Notes: generated by a model from the letters alone, not told the origin. Shown: positions 24,053 to 35,410, counted from the first letter of the stretch. The stretch: DNA of 64,000 nucleotides from Polytrichum commune (GCA_950295325.1 OX485809.1:20584001-20648000), one strand, 5' to 3'. Made by a program: numbers and translations.

Positions 24053-24700
24053 TTAATCAAGAGGAATTGGCGAGAGTTTCTTTTCGAGTTTCCACTTATT
24101 GAGTATGATATGTATTAGGTACCTTATGGCGATTCGGGAGAAGGATTTCATTAGTTTTTGGATGTTGCATGTAGTTATATTGAGTTCTTTAAGAGATTTG
24201 GTGGTTTGAGAATGGATAGTTTCCCTAATACATGCAGTAATGACTAGTATGGCGTATTTATCTAGTTTGTGTTCTATGGCAATTGTGGGAAATGTGCCTT
24301 TGCAATAGGTGAATGCAATTTGGACTTTTATGTTGGGATTAGGGGGTGAATGATGGTTTAGATGTCGGTGGTGCTTCTAAGATACATAATATATTAGGTC
24401 GTAGCTTGGCGGGGGGCATTTATGTTTTGGGAGGAGACAAGTGCATGGTAGTAGCCATGAGGGGATGGTGTTGTTGGTGGCGCAGTTATTAAATTTTCCG
24501 GCATTAATTAGTGTGTAGCATCTTGTCATAGGATGGGCTAGTAGGGGTTTGGGCTATGGCATATATTGTTTTATTGTGTCGGTTTGTGTGAAGGTTGTTT
24601 ATGTGCTTATTCTTGTAGCATGATAGGAGATGCATACAATTGTCATTTTGTTTGGTTGTGCATGTCACATAGTAAGGACATGTCTTGTTTTAGAATGTAT
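24053..24700 (-). pseudogene. LINE-A ORF2, C-terminal region
   Basis: In shifting frames the peptides FTYCKGTFP, EHKLDKYAI, RIAIRYLIHIILNKWKLEKK and a final PIPLD plus stop align with the end of the plus-strand LINE copy at 52346 (FTYCNDRF, THKLHKYAI, IAIKYLTHIILNKPKLEKK, VPVLLD plus stop). The shared stop position shows that both keep the true ORF2 end. Upstream, NILCILEAPPTSKPSFTP matches DTLCIIGAPPNAKPPFKP of that copy. Function of this tail is not known to me; it follows RNase H and a Cys/His-rich segment. Confidence 0.8.
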
Positions 24701-25148
24701 TTTCTATGGTAGTTACCTAGGTACTTGCCATGCTGAAATTTGAGGACATCGTGTGAGGATGGGTTTCTAATTGGTTTAGAAGTAGGTATATGTTGTTGAG
24801 GTTGTCGGTGAAGATAAATGTGTTGGTGGTGAGGAGTTTAGTGTGTTCCACTGCTAGAAGTAATGTGTATAGTTCAACACGAAGGATGTTTGGGTATTTA
24901 GGTACCTTAGTTGCAACGTGGATGTTTAGCGGTTCATTGAAGACACCAAAACCTTAGATGTTGCCATGATGATTATTGTCTAGTGGGGTGAAAGAGCCAT
25001 CCGTGTAGTATGATTGGGTTGGTGGGAAGCGTGGGGGTGGGATGGTAATGGCAGATGATGGGAGAAGGGTGGTGTTTGGTGGTTTGTTGGGTTGTATGCT
25101 ATGCTTTAGGGATTTTATCAATTGGTACCCAATTTTGTAGTTGAGCAT
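24700..25148 (-). pseudogene. LINE-A RNase H domain
   Basis: The minus strand encodes QSYYTDGSFTP (about 25010-24980), then GFGVFN, then ILRVELYTLLLAVEH (about 24885-24840) and FIFTDNLNNIYLL (about 24820-24782). These match the D (TDGS), E (VELYTLLLA) and D (FTDN) positions of RNase H1-type domains in LINEs. RNase H would remove the RNA strand after reverse transcription. A stop falls between GNI and GFG and others follow, so the domain is inactive. The equivalent segment of the plus-strand copy, at 50960-51030, has lost the first D (YYTNISFT). Confidence 0.8.
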
Positions 25149-25149
25149 G

Positions 25150-26744
25150 AATTGGGTATGTGGTGCATAGAGGTAGTAGGGAGTTTGGGAGGTTTTGCAA
25201 GGAGGGTCTTTTGTGTGGTGGGGTGAATGGCAAAGTGTTAGGATAGAGGTGAGTCATGGTTCTTTACTACTGTAGTATACGGAAAGGGATGAGTTTGGGG
25301 ATGTGGGTATTCGATGGTGAGGGGTGGGATGGTAATCATGGGGGTGGCATTAGATTGTTGGAGGGGGTTTATTTTGTTGTTTGGCCAGTGGTTGTGCATG
25401 ATGACATCCTAGCATAGTTAGGGTTTATGTGTGTTGTGATCTGAGCCAATTTTAAGACTTTTGGGAAGAGGTCAAGATCCATTATGTGGACTAGATCTTG
25501 TTATTTCTATTGGGTGGAGAAGCTAGAGCCAAATGAACCAATTTCTTTGTTGTTGTTTTTTTTTGGGGGGGGGGGGTGTTATTGTGAGAAGTTTGTGGGG
25601 CATGTGAGGGGGCTAGAAAAGTATGAGTGTGTTAGTTGGAAATAGTCAAGTATTGGGGGTAGGAGAGAGTGGTGGTTTTGAAGGAGAGGTATGTTTGAGG
25701 GTGCTTGCTTGGGTAGTGGTGTATTGTATCACTTAATTTATAGAAATATTTTGGTGGCAACAATGGGGGGGGGGGGGTGTTGGTGTGGAAATATAGGTTA
25801 AAGTTTTTTTTTTTCCCAAAGCCATGTTAGCCTTTCTAGGGAAAGGGTGGCTTGGTGGTTCCCATCGTTGTTGTGTACTTGGGTGACGGGTTGGGATTTG
25901 AATCGTAGGAATGATAGAGATGATATCTTTATTTGGGTTGCATTCCGAAATTTGGAGTGTAAGGTGTGGAATGTTGAGGCTTGGACAAACATATCTCTTG
26001 TCACGCGATTGTGGAATGTACTGGTTTTAAAGTAGTCTTTGGTGCATGGCTGGTTGTTTAGTGTGTTGTGAGAATTTTGTGACTAGTAGTAGGTTATGTT
26101 CAAAGATGATGTTACTTGGGTTTAGTAGTCAAGATTGATTGATCCTTTTTGTGTATTATGAATGTGGTTGATTCCAGTGGTAGTGGATGTTGTATGTGTA
26201 CTTATCGGTGCCCCATTTATCTCTTTTGTGCATAGGTTTGTAGGTTGAGATGTGCGATATAGGGGATCCTTGTGGTTGTATGAGGGTGTTCTATCTTGCT
26301 TCTTATATTGGGAGGGGTGGTTGAGGAGGGGGTGGAGGGGGTGGAGGGGGTGCTGGTGGTTGTTGGCTATTAGGAGAGTGTATTATGTGGTTAATGGGAA
26401 GATGGCGGGTTTGTAGGAGCGTGCTTTTCATTATCCTAGATTTGGTGTGGTGTCTACATTGGAATTCTTGAATGTGAGTATGTGAGTGTTGGTTGGATCT
26501 TGGATTTGAGGTAGAGCAGTGATGTTGAATGTGGTGAGTTTCCAAAAGAATTTGTTTGTATTTGATTTTTGGTGCGGGGTAAGGGTGGTGTAGAATGAAA
26601 ATATGTGCCAATCTTCATGTAGAAGGGAGTTGTTAAGAGGGAAGGTGGTGTATATAAAGTCAGTGCGGATGTTGAAATGTGTTTTTAGGATGTGGAGTGC
26701 TCTTGTGGTCGGTGACGTAGTGCAAACTTGGTGTTTTAGAAGGG
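25150..26744 (-). pseudogene. LINE-A region between reverse transcriptase and RNase H
   Basis: Decayed coding sequence with proline-rich tracts. GNHQATLSLERLTWLW (about 25880-25830) aligns with GNYMATITTKRMHWLL in the minus-strand fragment at 40600-40560, marking a conserved block before RNase H in this family. The G12 (25565-25576) and G13 (25765-25777) runs read as proline codons on the coding strand and appear to have expanded. A minus frame at 26611-26303 carries P-rich runs at its end. Confidence 0.65.
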
Positions 26745-27800
26745 TTAGGTATATGGTACCACCGTGTTTATTGAAAATGAATTGGACCATGCCTTGGTAG
26801 ATTTGTTCGAGTGGTCTTGGGTCTTTGTGTGTTTGTGTGACTTGTTCATTGAGCGAATGGCGTACCTAGGGAGGAAGGAGAAGGTTTCAATTCCAAATGT
26901 TTTATGAGGGAGTTGTGTGAAGATATTGGGGGAGTCCCATGGGATGTTGCACATGGATTTTTTGAAGTTGATGAGAAGTTTATTTAGTTTTGTGATGATT
27001 GGGCCTGAGAGGGGGCCAATGTAGTATGCATATTCAAAACTTGGGTTGATGATTGTGTTGAGGATTTTGATTTTTTGTTGTAGTAAGGTTGGGGATATCA
27101 ATAGTGCATTACTTTGTTATTTTTGGGTTTTTTTTCCATTATGATTTCTTTCTGGATGGTCCATTTGAGGGAGGGGACTAGGCGTATTCCAAAGTATGTG
27201 TATGTGATAGGATGGAGAATTGTTGGCTCTTGTATTTGTTGTTTTGTGCTTTGAGGTAGGTGGAAAGGTGAGTGGTTGTGATTTGGATTTGTTGTGGTCG
27301 GAAGCCCTTTTGGCTATGTAGTGCTAGTGCCATGGGTCTATAGTTGGTGATTATGATGGGGTCGTCTTTTTGTGGAGGAGTATGGTGGTGCTATGTTTCT
27401 ATTCTTTGGGAATGGATTTTTGGTGGCAGTATTGTAGGAAGAACAAGTATAACATGTCATAGAAAGTGATTGGAAGTGCTTTAAGAATGCCATTGATGAT
27501 TATGTCAGGTCCCGGTGTTAAGCCTTTGGAAAGGCTTTTAAGGCATGTGTTGTAGAGGATTCTAGTGAAGGAAGATGCAAGTAATGGGTGGTTGGGGGGG
27601 GGGGGGGGGTCTTCTTTCTAGGAAGAAACCATCCTCGAGTTGCAATGGGTATTGTCCGATAGCACACGTGCATTTGGAAGAGTGGTCCGTTGGGTCCAAC
27701 CATAGGGGAGTTTATATGTGGAATACTTTTTCTTTGTAGAGTGTATGGGTTATGGCATCTGGGTGTGTGGGAAGGTTTTTGTTGTTCTTTACAAGGCAAT
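26745..27800 (-). pseudogene. LINE-A reverse transcriptase, internally deleted
   Basis: Minus-strand peptides include SKGLTPGPDIIINGILKALP (about 27540-27475), STTILLHKK, then NYRPMALAL (about 27345-27315), matching the N-terminal motifs of LINE reverse transcriptases (GPDxIxNxxLK, TxxLLxKKxDPxxxxNYRPIxLA). Immediately after comes SQKGFRPQQIQITTTHLS, and then the thumb-like TTKIKILNTIINPSFEYAY plus IGPLSGPIITKLNKLLINF (27101-26960). No YxDD box lies between them, so the palm core appears deleted. One stop (after SIPKE) and at least one frameshift are visible. A G16 run at 27594-27609 reads as proline codons. Confidence 0.8.
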
Positions 27801-28880
27801 CTACTAGCATAGCATTTTGGGCATTGAAGATTTCTTGTGGATTTTCTTGGTTTTTATTTTTATTTTTATTTTATTTTAAAAATAATTTGTCGAGTGTAGT
27901 TGTATATTTCTTGATGGTTTATTTTGGTTGTTGTGTTGAGTTTGTTGAGTGGCATATGCCTTAGTTTTTTTTTGGCTATGCCGGCGATGTTGGCAAACCA
28001 AGTTTGGATCACTTGAGGATCATTGGATTGTAGGGGTCGGACTATGTTGGAATTGTTGGCTATGCTTTGGATGTCCAATTGGAGGTGCCAATTGGGTATG
28101 GACTCGGGGGGGGGGGGGGGGGGCAGTGTGTTAAAAAGTTAAGGATATAGGTGCGAACAACCACTATTTTATAGGGGGGTATTACTTTCAATTCTCTTCT
28201 TTTTTTCACATGCTATCATTATGTAAATTTCTACTTTGGGTTAATAGAAAAATGGCTTGCATTACTTATAATTCCAAATTGCCTATTATTCCATACCCTA
28301 TAGTACTTTAAAGATGTCCAATGCCATTTTTGATACCCTATATTACTCTTAAGTCCATTTATAATTTTTAGCCCTCATGTTTTTAAAATACCCTATCATT
28401 TGTTCGCACGTATATTGCTACTCCAACCAATGACTAACCCCCCCCCCCCGAGGGTATGGAGGGAGTATGGTGTTTCTAATTGTTTGTTTAATGAGGTGGT
28501 AGACATTTCAAGAGTTTTTTTCCATTGTTTTTGTGATTTCTGTGGTAGGAAGTTGCCTTGGCGTTTTGTTTGTGGGGTAAGGGTTAGGGTAGAGGTGTGG
28601 CACATGTTTTGATGGCACATTTGCGAAGGGAATGTATAATGTTGTTTAATTTATCTTGGGCTTCCGTCCAAAGGCGTGGACAAAGTGGGGTGGAAGTTTG
28701 CATGGTTTTGGTGACTTGGATAATATTTATGAGGTTTGATTTTGTTAAACATAGACATTGATGATCAAAATATAACGTATGTATTTGCACCCAAGGGCAC
28801 CTAGACTACGTAGTGGAACTTAATGTTCAATATTGTTTTTCTCCTATGGGGTATATAAATTAGGCATGTGTGGTGGATTA
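27800..28880 (-). pseudogene. LINE-A linker between endonuclease and reverse transcriptase
   Basis: Decayed ORF2 linker. Minus frames 28790-28584 (CPRLWTEAQDKLNNIIHSLR) and 28078-27866 (DPQVIQTWFANIAGIAKKKL) have the lysine- and leucine-rich character of this region in LINEs. The MITE at 28103-28452 sits within it and is flanked by an 8-bp duplication, so the insertion is younger than the LINE. Confidence 0.6.
28103..28452 (+). mobile_element. hAT-like MITE with poly-G/poly-C ends, copy 2
   Basis: Begins CTC-G18, ends C12-GAG, and is flanked by GGTATGGA on both sides (28095-28102 and 28453-28460). The internal ~320 bp are about 97 percent identical by eye to 16756-17095, in the same orientation relative to the window. 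The G and C runs differ in length between copies. It is inserted in the LINE-A linker. Confidence 0.92.
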
Positions 28881-28884
28881 TTTT

Positions 28885-29695
28885 GTGGGGGGTCATCTGA
28901 CTATAAATTGTGGAGGGTGTTGTAAGGTTACTGGGAAGTGATTTGAGTTGAGGTCAAGTTGTGTGTTAGTGAAGCAATATTTTTGTGTGATGTTTTTTAT
29001 TGATGTAAAATATGTCTATCATGCTTTTATTAATATGGTTGGGGCCATCTTGTCTTGTGAAGTATGTTGTGTTGGAGATTGGCATGAGATCGAGATGAGT
29101 GGTAGTTTTCCTAATCATTGCCTTCTCTTGATGTTGTGGTGGTGGTGTCATGTGTTTGACATCCAATGATGAAGATATTATGATTAATGTCACGGTTAAG
29201 TAGTGATAAGTGATTCAAGGTATGTGTTTAGCATTTGGACAATTTTTGGTGAATGAGGTGTATTTGATGTATATCTTCGTCATGTATGGGCATGGACTTG
29301 TGGATATTAAGGATGGAAGTGAGGGGTTGGTTGGACATTATTAGCATTTGGAAGTAAGGTGAGCATTATAGAGGTTTGGTAAATTTAATGTTGTTGGCGA
29401 AGGTGATTGAGTTACATATCATAGTGATCGATCCTCCCTTAGTTGGGTCATATTGTATAAATCAACATCTTAAACACATTCATGTATTTATTGTTTTTTT
29501 GTATATGATTTATACGATGAAAATTGTATATTGATGTATATAGTTGTTTTGTTCCTGAATAAATATAAAAAATGTGAGAAGATTGTTACTAGTGGTAAGT
29601 TGGTGGATGTTTTATAGGCTCATGTTGAGGTGTCCACAGTTCCAGATGAGGCATATGATCATATTTGACTTAAGATTGATATGAGGGTTAGTGGT
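28885..29695 (-). pseudogene. LINE-A endonuclease domain
   Basis: From about 29660 the minus strand reads IICLIWNCGHLNMSL, then LLTFFIFIQEQ (about 29575), fitting the N and E positions of exonuclease-endonuclease-phosphatase LINE endonucleases. Further on come NRDINHNIFI and TTTTSREG, and frame 29193-28966 gives NTTYFTRQDGPNHINKSMID. After a frameshift it closes with TQLDLNSNHFPVTL (about 28960-28915), the SDHxPV-type motif in which the catalytic D is N here. It would nick target DNA for reverse transcription, but stops and the lost D make it inactive. Confidence 0.75.
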
Positions 29696-29719
29696 GGGTG
29701 CTCGTAGTAATATTGGAAA

Positions 29720-31480
29720 GGTGATGTGAAGGGTTTATTTAAATTTTTATTATAGTAATCAAGAATAAATTATAAATTATAGTAAAAGTTATGATAATTT
29801 AAGGTATGAAAATTAACTTAGATAGATGAAAGCATAACCAATAGATATAAAATATTTTTTCGTATGTTATTTGGAGAGTGGTAGGCTGAAGTCAACGTAC
29901 GTCATAAGAGGATTTAGATATTAAATAAAAAGCAACTTGGTTCAAAGATAACGACATGAAATTCAAAGGCTAATTCTAGGGAATTTGAGATGACAAGATA
30001 CCAAGACAATCGAATGGGTGAAGGCAAGTTGACTTTACAAATTGTTAATTGAATCTAACATTTAAGTTAGTAGGAAATGCCCCAACAATGTAGGATTCTA
30101 CGCGATGAATATTGTTTAACACTACAAAGTTAACAATAGATAATAAACTTATTGGATGAATGATGACGAAACTAAGTATTTGAAATAAGTATCTAAAATA
30201 AATGAACAATGAGAAATGCTACACAAAGTCAATCATATAAATGGTGAGGCACAAGTTAAGGAGGAAACTCTCCCCAACTACTTGAGGCATATCTTTAAAA
30301 AAAAGGTTCAATTTTGCTTTCAATAATTTCTCATTTCCAATTTTCACCTCCTGAAGACTCGGACCTTCCTCTTAACAACTTCGTCTCACCTCCGGCCACC
30401 TTCAACCTTGAGCAAAAAACTTAGTTATCTTTATTGGTGTGTAGTAATATTGAACACTAGCTTATCTAATACTTCTAGAAGTAGTTGGTGTGAAGACTTA
30501 AAGTAATAACATAGAACTATGAGATACGGGGTTGTGATTTGTACACCTGAAATAAAAATTTGCTTGGTTGTGTTGATTCTTATATTTTAGAGTTGATTTA
30601 TTTTAATAATTATATTCTTTAGTGTGAGATGATAATTATTTTTATAAAGCATTTAAATGATGAAATGTCTTGAGTTAGTAGAATAATAATGGATAATTTT
30701 AGAATAATGTCGAGTAGTTTGAAGCCCATGGTTCATTAAAGACAATTGATTTCAAAGGCTCGCCATCACTTGTCACGATGTTTTTTTCTTACAAAACATA
30801 TATTCATGAATAGGTCCTAAAATTTTATTTATGATTCAAGTTTTCTTGTAGAATCTTAATTTATATATAGAAGTAATATGTATTTCCATAAATCATCATT
30901 TCATTTAGAACATTTGTGTTTGGAACCTCACCATGGTTTTTCATGGGCGTCGATTTCTGCAAATATTATGTCTAATAGATAGGTTTTAAAGTAGTATTTT
31001 TATTCCAATTAGTTTCATTTTATTCTAAAATATTGAAATATGATTACATGAGTTTTTTTTGTGAGGCAAGTCCAAGATCTTTATTTCTTTTATGTCTTAA
31101 TTAAATCTTCTACTAGTTATTAATTATTATACTGGACTTTAAGCTACATTAGGATGCATTGTAGTGACCAAAATACATTGAAAAGGTCTACGTTGTTTAT
31201 TTAACAACAAGTATATTTGAATTCAATTTTGAAACATTTAGTATAACTAACTAAACACGTTTCATTTACAAATGTTGTTGAACCTCAATCTAGTTATTTG
31301 TGATTAAAAAATACGTACAAATTCACCTTTGGCTTGGAAATCCAAAGGGCATGAAGTTTATGTCATAGGTGGTTGGGTGTGGATTTTGAGAGAAGCCGTG
31401 TATTGGTAATTTTGAGTGGCTCTTTTATGACAACACCTAAGTATGTTGAAATTGTTGTTATATTCAATTTTGTAAAATTG
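29720..31480. other. AT-rich block interrupting LINE-A
   Basis: About 1.7 kb of very AT-rich sequence separates the ORF2 N-terminus (GDISPNPSP, near 31930) from the start of the endonuclease (near 29690). No LINE peptides or other coding frames are seen in it. It is probably a later insertion of non-coding DNA. I could not identify terminal repeats or a target duplication. Confidence 0.45.
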
Positions 31481-31818
31481 TGACATTGCTTGTAAGGTTG
31501 TTTTTATGATATATTTGTGGGTTCAAGAATTATTGAGTGTTTGGTCGATTGGGTATGTTGTGATAAGGAGGCCTAGCAAAAGTGGGGAAGATTGGAGGCG
31601 CCTTAGTATGATGAAGCGTCTAGGTGGGAAGCCATTTAGTAGGTTATTTAGTAGCCATTTGGCTAATGGATATTATGAGGTTATATGAGAGGTGTATAAT
31701 GTGATGGGTATTAAGGAATTGGGATTGTTTTGTAAGGTGGTAAAAATCTTGGTTATGATGGATTTGGGGGGGAGTGATGGAAGGAAGTGAAATGTACATT
31801 TAGTGGTTGTATTCATGT

Positions 31819-32440
31819 TTAAGGGTGGTGGAGTTTGGGATGGCAGTATTGTAAATGTCTTTGTTTAAATGCTTTAGACATGCTGGTAAGGACATTATGT
31901 GTGGGACTAGGGTTGGGAGATATGTCCCCTTCTCTTAGTACGAGGATGAAATTGTTTTCTAAGTAGTTGAGTAATTTAAAATAATAATAATGTTGAAGGT
32001 GTGTATAAGATATAATGTGAGTGGTACCTATGGAATTTATGTGTACTATGGAGGTGAGGAAGATGGTGTTTTTTAACCTTGAGGGAAGAATGGGGTTGTT
32101 AAAGGATTTTTGCAAGAGAGGGGGTAGGTTTATGGTGGTGGTATTTTATGGGTGGATAGTTGGGTAACCATGTGTGGCATTGCACTTGTGAGATTTTGGG
32201 GGTGTTATTTGTGAGGGATGGTTGTATGCTTAGGATAATAATGAGAAAAAGAAAGTATTTTAGTGGTGTGTTTTGGGGTGTGCATATTGTGGAATTAAGG
32301 GATTCTGATGCATAGAAAGTTGATGTGTGTGTGGTCGGTTTGTTGTATGTTGATCCAAATATATTGTGGGATAATTGCACAAATCCATAGAGACAATTTG
32401 AGCTCTTTATTGATATATAAACCAAACAAATAAAGTACAA
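31819..32440 (-). pseudogene. LINE-A ORF2 N-terminus with GDIxPNPxP motif
   Basis: Minus frame 32115-31819 contains ENNFILVLREGDISPNPSPT followed by LTSMSKAFKQRHLQYCHP. A hydrophobic stretch followed by GDIxxNPGP is common at the start of ORF2 in many LINEs and resembles 2A-type ribosome-skipping sequences. Here the last G is S, so any skipping activity is probably lost. Frame 32440-32099 upstream is hydrophobic and probably the beginning of ORF2 or the ORF1-ORF2 junction. Confidence 0.6.
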
Positions 32441-32699
32441 TAGACAAGAGCCATTGTTGAAAGATAAATTGTGCTCTATTCATGCAAGGTGTTGTAGCCT
32501 TGTTGCTAAGGGTATGAAGCTTGGTGTGTTTCATGAAAGCCCGTGGGTGCTTGGAGTTGTAGAGGTTGTCAGATCGATGAGTTTGTGGAGCTAGGTCCTT
32601 GTTAAGTGGGTGGCGGGAGTTGATGAGAGTGTTGTGAAGGGGCGAGACGGTTGATAAGCAATTGCAAATGTTTGTTGGACATTTGAAATTCACATGCCA

Positions 32700-34220
32700 T
32701 GGAGCTAACTAGTGTGTGGAGTTTGTTGGCTTGTTGCTTGAGTGTGTCGGTTGATACTTCTACCCCCCAATCGGTATTGAGTTGATTGATGAGGCGATTG
32801 TAGCAAGCTTGCTGTCAAGTTTGTCCTCCCACTCCTTCATGGTCTTAATGATGGTAGGATTGTTAATATTAGCATTGGACATGACTTAAAGCTTCTCTGC
32901 TATAGCTTCTCTTGTCGGAGCTTGGGCAAGACGGATGGTGGTGCGGTTGGGTTCCTTGCCGTCAATACTTCCGCCTCCCCAAAATTATGGCATGAGTGGT
33001 TGGGCCACTCTGGCTAAACCATGGCATTCAAGCATTGAATATGACACCATCCGGAGTGTTCGTTCTCTGCTTGCCAAGAGGTGCTTTCAAAGCAAACCCC
33101 AATGATATTGTCTTCATCAAAACACTTCTTGATTGACTTCATGATCAATAATTGAGATTCCTTTCGGGGGAGGTTGTTGACAACTAATGTGAGACTTATG
33201 CAAAGTTCCGACAGGTTGTTGGCGTCCTTCTTTTTTGTCACATTAACCTTGATTTTTACACGTTCAAAGGTGATGCCACTAGTCAAGAATGTATCCCTAG
33301 CTTCTTTGGTGGCAAGAGTGAGATTTTTTTTTTTTTTTTTTTTGCCAATTTCAGTTTTGTCAAGTTCAGAAACTCGAGTTGCTTACCAACGTAGTAGCTT
33401 TCACCCACTAGAATTTGGAAGATGCTATGAGCGGTTTGGTCAGAGTGTATCACCTTTGAGATGTAGCTGAAGGTTTCTCACTTTGGTGATGAGCTCAAAT
33501 CCCTTCTCAACCTTGCCTATCACCTTCATGCCAACTTCGATTGTCATTACAAAGACACATTCACCTTTGAGAGTGTAATGATGTCTTTATGTGGTTGATG
33601 GAGGTGGAGCTTGATGAAACCCACCCAATTCTTGGAGATGGAGTTTAGTCCAATGTCCATGGGATTGGAATACTCCGTGCCAAATGCAATGTCCATGCTT
33701 CGAAGCCTCTTCATGCAAGCTTGTATTGCTTCACGTTTGCACATGCTCTTGTCACCACTCTCAAATCTTATAGTCACATGGAAACCGTCAAAGAGTTCGG
33801 TTGCCTCATTGACGCTTTCGTGACTTGGAATGAAAACATTGCAGCTCCTTGGTGCTTTGGTGTAAGGTCCTAGAACAATTGTAATGAACTGCCTCCAATT
33901 TCCGGTGACACGTTTTCCAGCTTCATCTTAAGATCAACATCAAGGTTGTTGGATGGAGCTCTCTGGGTGTAGTGTTGCTTCGAGGATGTAGGTTCTTGGG
34001 TAGGGGTTTCTTCTGTGTCCCGAAACTGGTTGTTTGTTTCTCGTTGTGCTCCTCTTTGTGATAATGTGTTTTGGTTGCCCCCTTGACTTCTGCGTTCGTA
34101 ATGTTGGAGTTTGTGGCCATCATTTCTTCTACTGGTTGCCATGCTTGCTAGATGGGTGATGAGAGAAAGATGGATGGTGGGAGGGATATGGGATTTGGCA
34201 GGGAGGGGTTGCTTAAGCAT
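32700..34220 (-). pseudogene. LINE-A ORF1 (nucleic-acid-binding-like)
   Basis: Minus frame 34220-33870 starts the segment and is Q/N/T-rich (YERRSQGGNQNTLSQRG). It passes through 33777-33547 (LNSISKNWVGFIKLHLHQPH) into 33286-33014, which contains FERVKIKVNVTKKKD, LVVNNLPRKESQLLIMKSIK and GWCHIQCLNAMV. The alternation of beta-like strands with a NLP...GWxHI pattern resembles an RNA-recognition-type fold as found in LINE ORF1 proteins, which coat the element RNA. This is an inference from pattern only. A T20-like homopolymer (33325-33344) and several stops break the frame. Further C-terminal peptides (NPTAPPSVLPKLRQEKL) lie near 32960-32900. Confidence 0.55.
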
Positions 34221-35410
34221 AGCCGTGGCTCAAGTCGTAGTGTTGCCATAGCCAACTGTTATTGGCATTGTGAGAAGAGAGTGGTGGAGCTGGTGCGTTA
34301 ACTGTTTTGGTGGGTTGGACTTGCCTCGTGGGTTGTTGGGTATCTATTAGGGGTGTGTGTGGTGTCGGCAGTGCTAATGTGGTGGCGGGGGTGTGTGGAA
34401 GCTTTTCTGGGTCTATGTGTGGGTTTGTGCAGAGTTTGGCGTTTGTTGCAGACATGTATGTGTAGCTTTGTTTTGTTGTGGCCACATTTCAGGGGTTAGA
34501 TGTATTGGGCAGTGTGTTGTGATTTGTTGGGAAGGTGAGTAGGGAACTTTGGGGGTTGTGGATCCCATAACAACTTGGGTGATTGATTTGGTGGAACCGA
34601 GCCCGATCCGAAGAGCATGCACTTGATGGGTTTCTTTTGAGGTTGTTTGTGAGGAGTGAATCTTTTTAAGCACCTGTTGTGTGGGTGAGAACTCCTGAGA
34701 TAGCTTGTGTATTTGCCTGAGATCGAGGATGAAGTGAGGTTTGGTGTTACATTTGAGAGCAGCAGAGGAGGCTCCCTAGTGGGCGAGTGGGGATGAGACA
34801 TTATGTAGCATTTGTAGAGGTAGATCAGATACATATGTGGAGAAAAGTGTGTATACACACATGTGTAATAAATCAACAATCCATATTGCTTTCAGGGTTG
34901 TGAATCTTGAGGTGAAATGAATACTTGCATGGGGTTTCGCTCAACGGGATCTGACATTGTCGCTATCTACTCCACTGTTGTATCTTTTGTTTGTTGATTT
35001 CGATCTGCACTCAAACGGGAGTCGGTAGTCTTCTTGCCCAGGGTTGCGAGGAGGTAGTGTTGGTGACGAGCGTCGTATGCTGCACCTTTCTCTAACTCTT
35101 GGTTTGCAGTCTTGGGTGGTAGCTTGTTTGTCTTGCGATGTGTTTGCACCGCGGTTGTTGAGGTGGCGTTGTGGTGAATCTGAGTTGAGTAGATGTGTTT
35201 CCTTCTCGCTGTGAAGTTTGTTGATCGTTGTTCTACCCAGAGGTTGTTGTGTGGGACTAGTTTCGGGGTTGCGGTGCTACATTCAGATGCTTGCTTCTGT
35301 TGATGCTCTTGATTTGGTGTTTGCTCTTGGATCTGAAGTTTGGTGGTGTGCACTGTTTCGTTGTTGAGTTTCTTCGTGTTGCTACCGCAGGAGTATGCTT
35401 TTCGTAGCAC
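34213..35410 (-). pseudogene. LINE-A 5' part, low-complexity ORF1 N-terminus
   Basis: Minus frames 34485-34213, 34673-34413, 34879-34496 and 35410-34967 (up to 147 residues) overlap in different phases. They share T/P/Q/N-rich composition, e.g. KLQIQEQTPNQEHQQKQ. They are most simply read as a frameshifted N-terminal region of ORF1. The element's 5' end is not identifiable, so the boundary at 35410 is arbitrary. Confidence 0.4.

Larger units (their letters stand above)
24053..35410 (-). mobile_element. LINE-A: near full-length, decayed non-LTR retrotransposon
   Basis: Minus-strand relics occur in the order expected of a two-ORF LINE: low-complexity and nucleic-acid-binding-like ORF1 (35410-32700), ORF2 N-terminus with a GDISPNPSP motif (near 31930), endonuclease (29690-28890), reverse transcriptase (27800-26745), RNase H (25010-24700) and a C-terminal domain ending at a stop at 24055-24053. 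Stops and frameshifts are frequent throughout. A poly-G MITE (28103-28452) and an AT-rich block (about 29720-31480) interrupt it. Two more fragments of the same family lie at 39212-40760 (minus) and 50690-52346 (plus), where C-terminal peptides align well. The plus-strand frames inside this span are shadows. Confidence 0.85.

Noticed and set aside
33174-33823. Plus-strand frames of 70-98 codons
   Set aside because: They are antisense to LINE-A ORF1 peptides on the minus strand, which show the coherent pattern.
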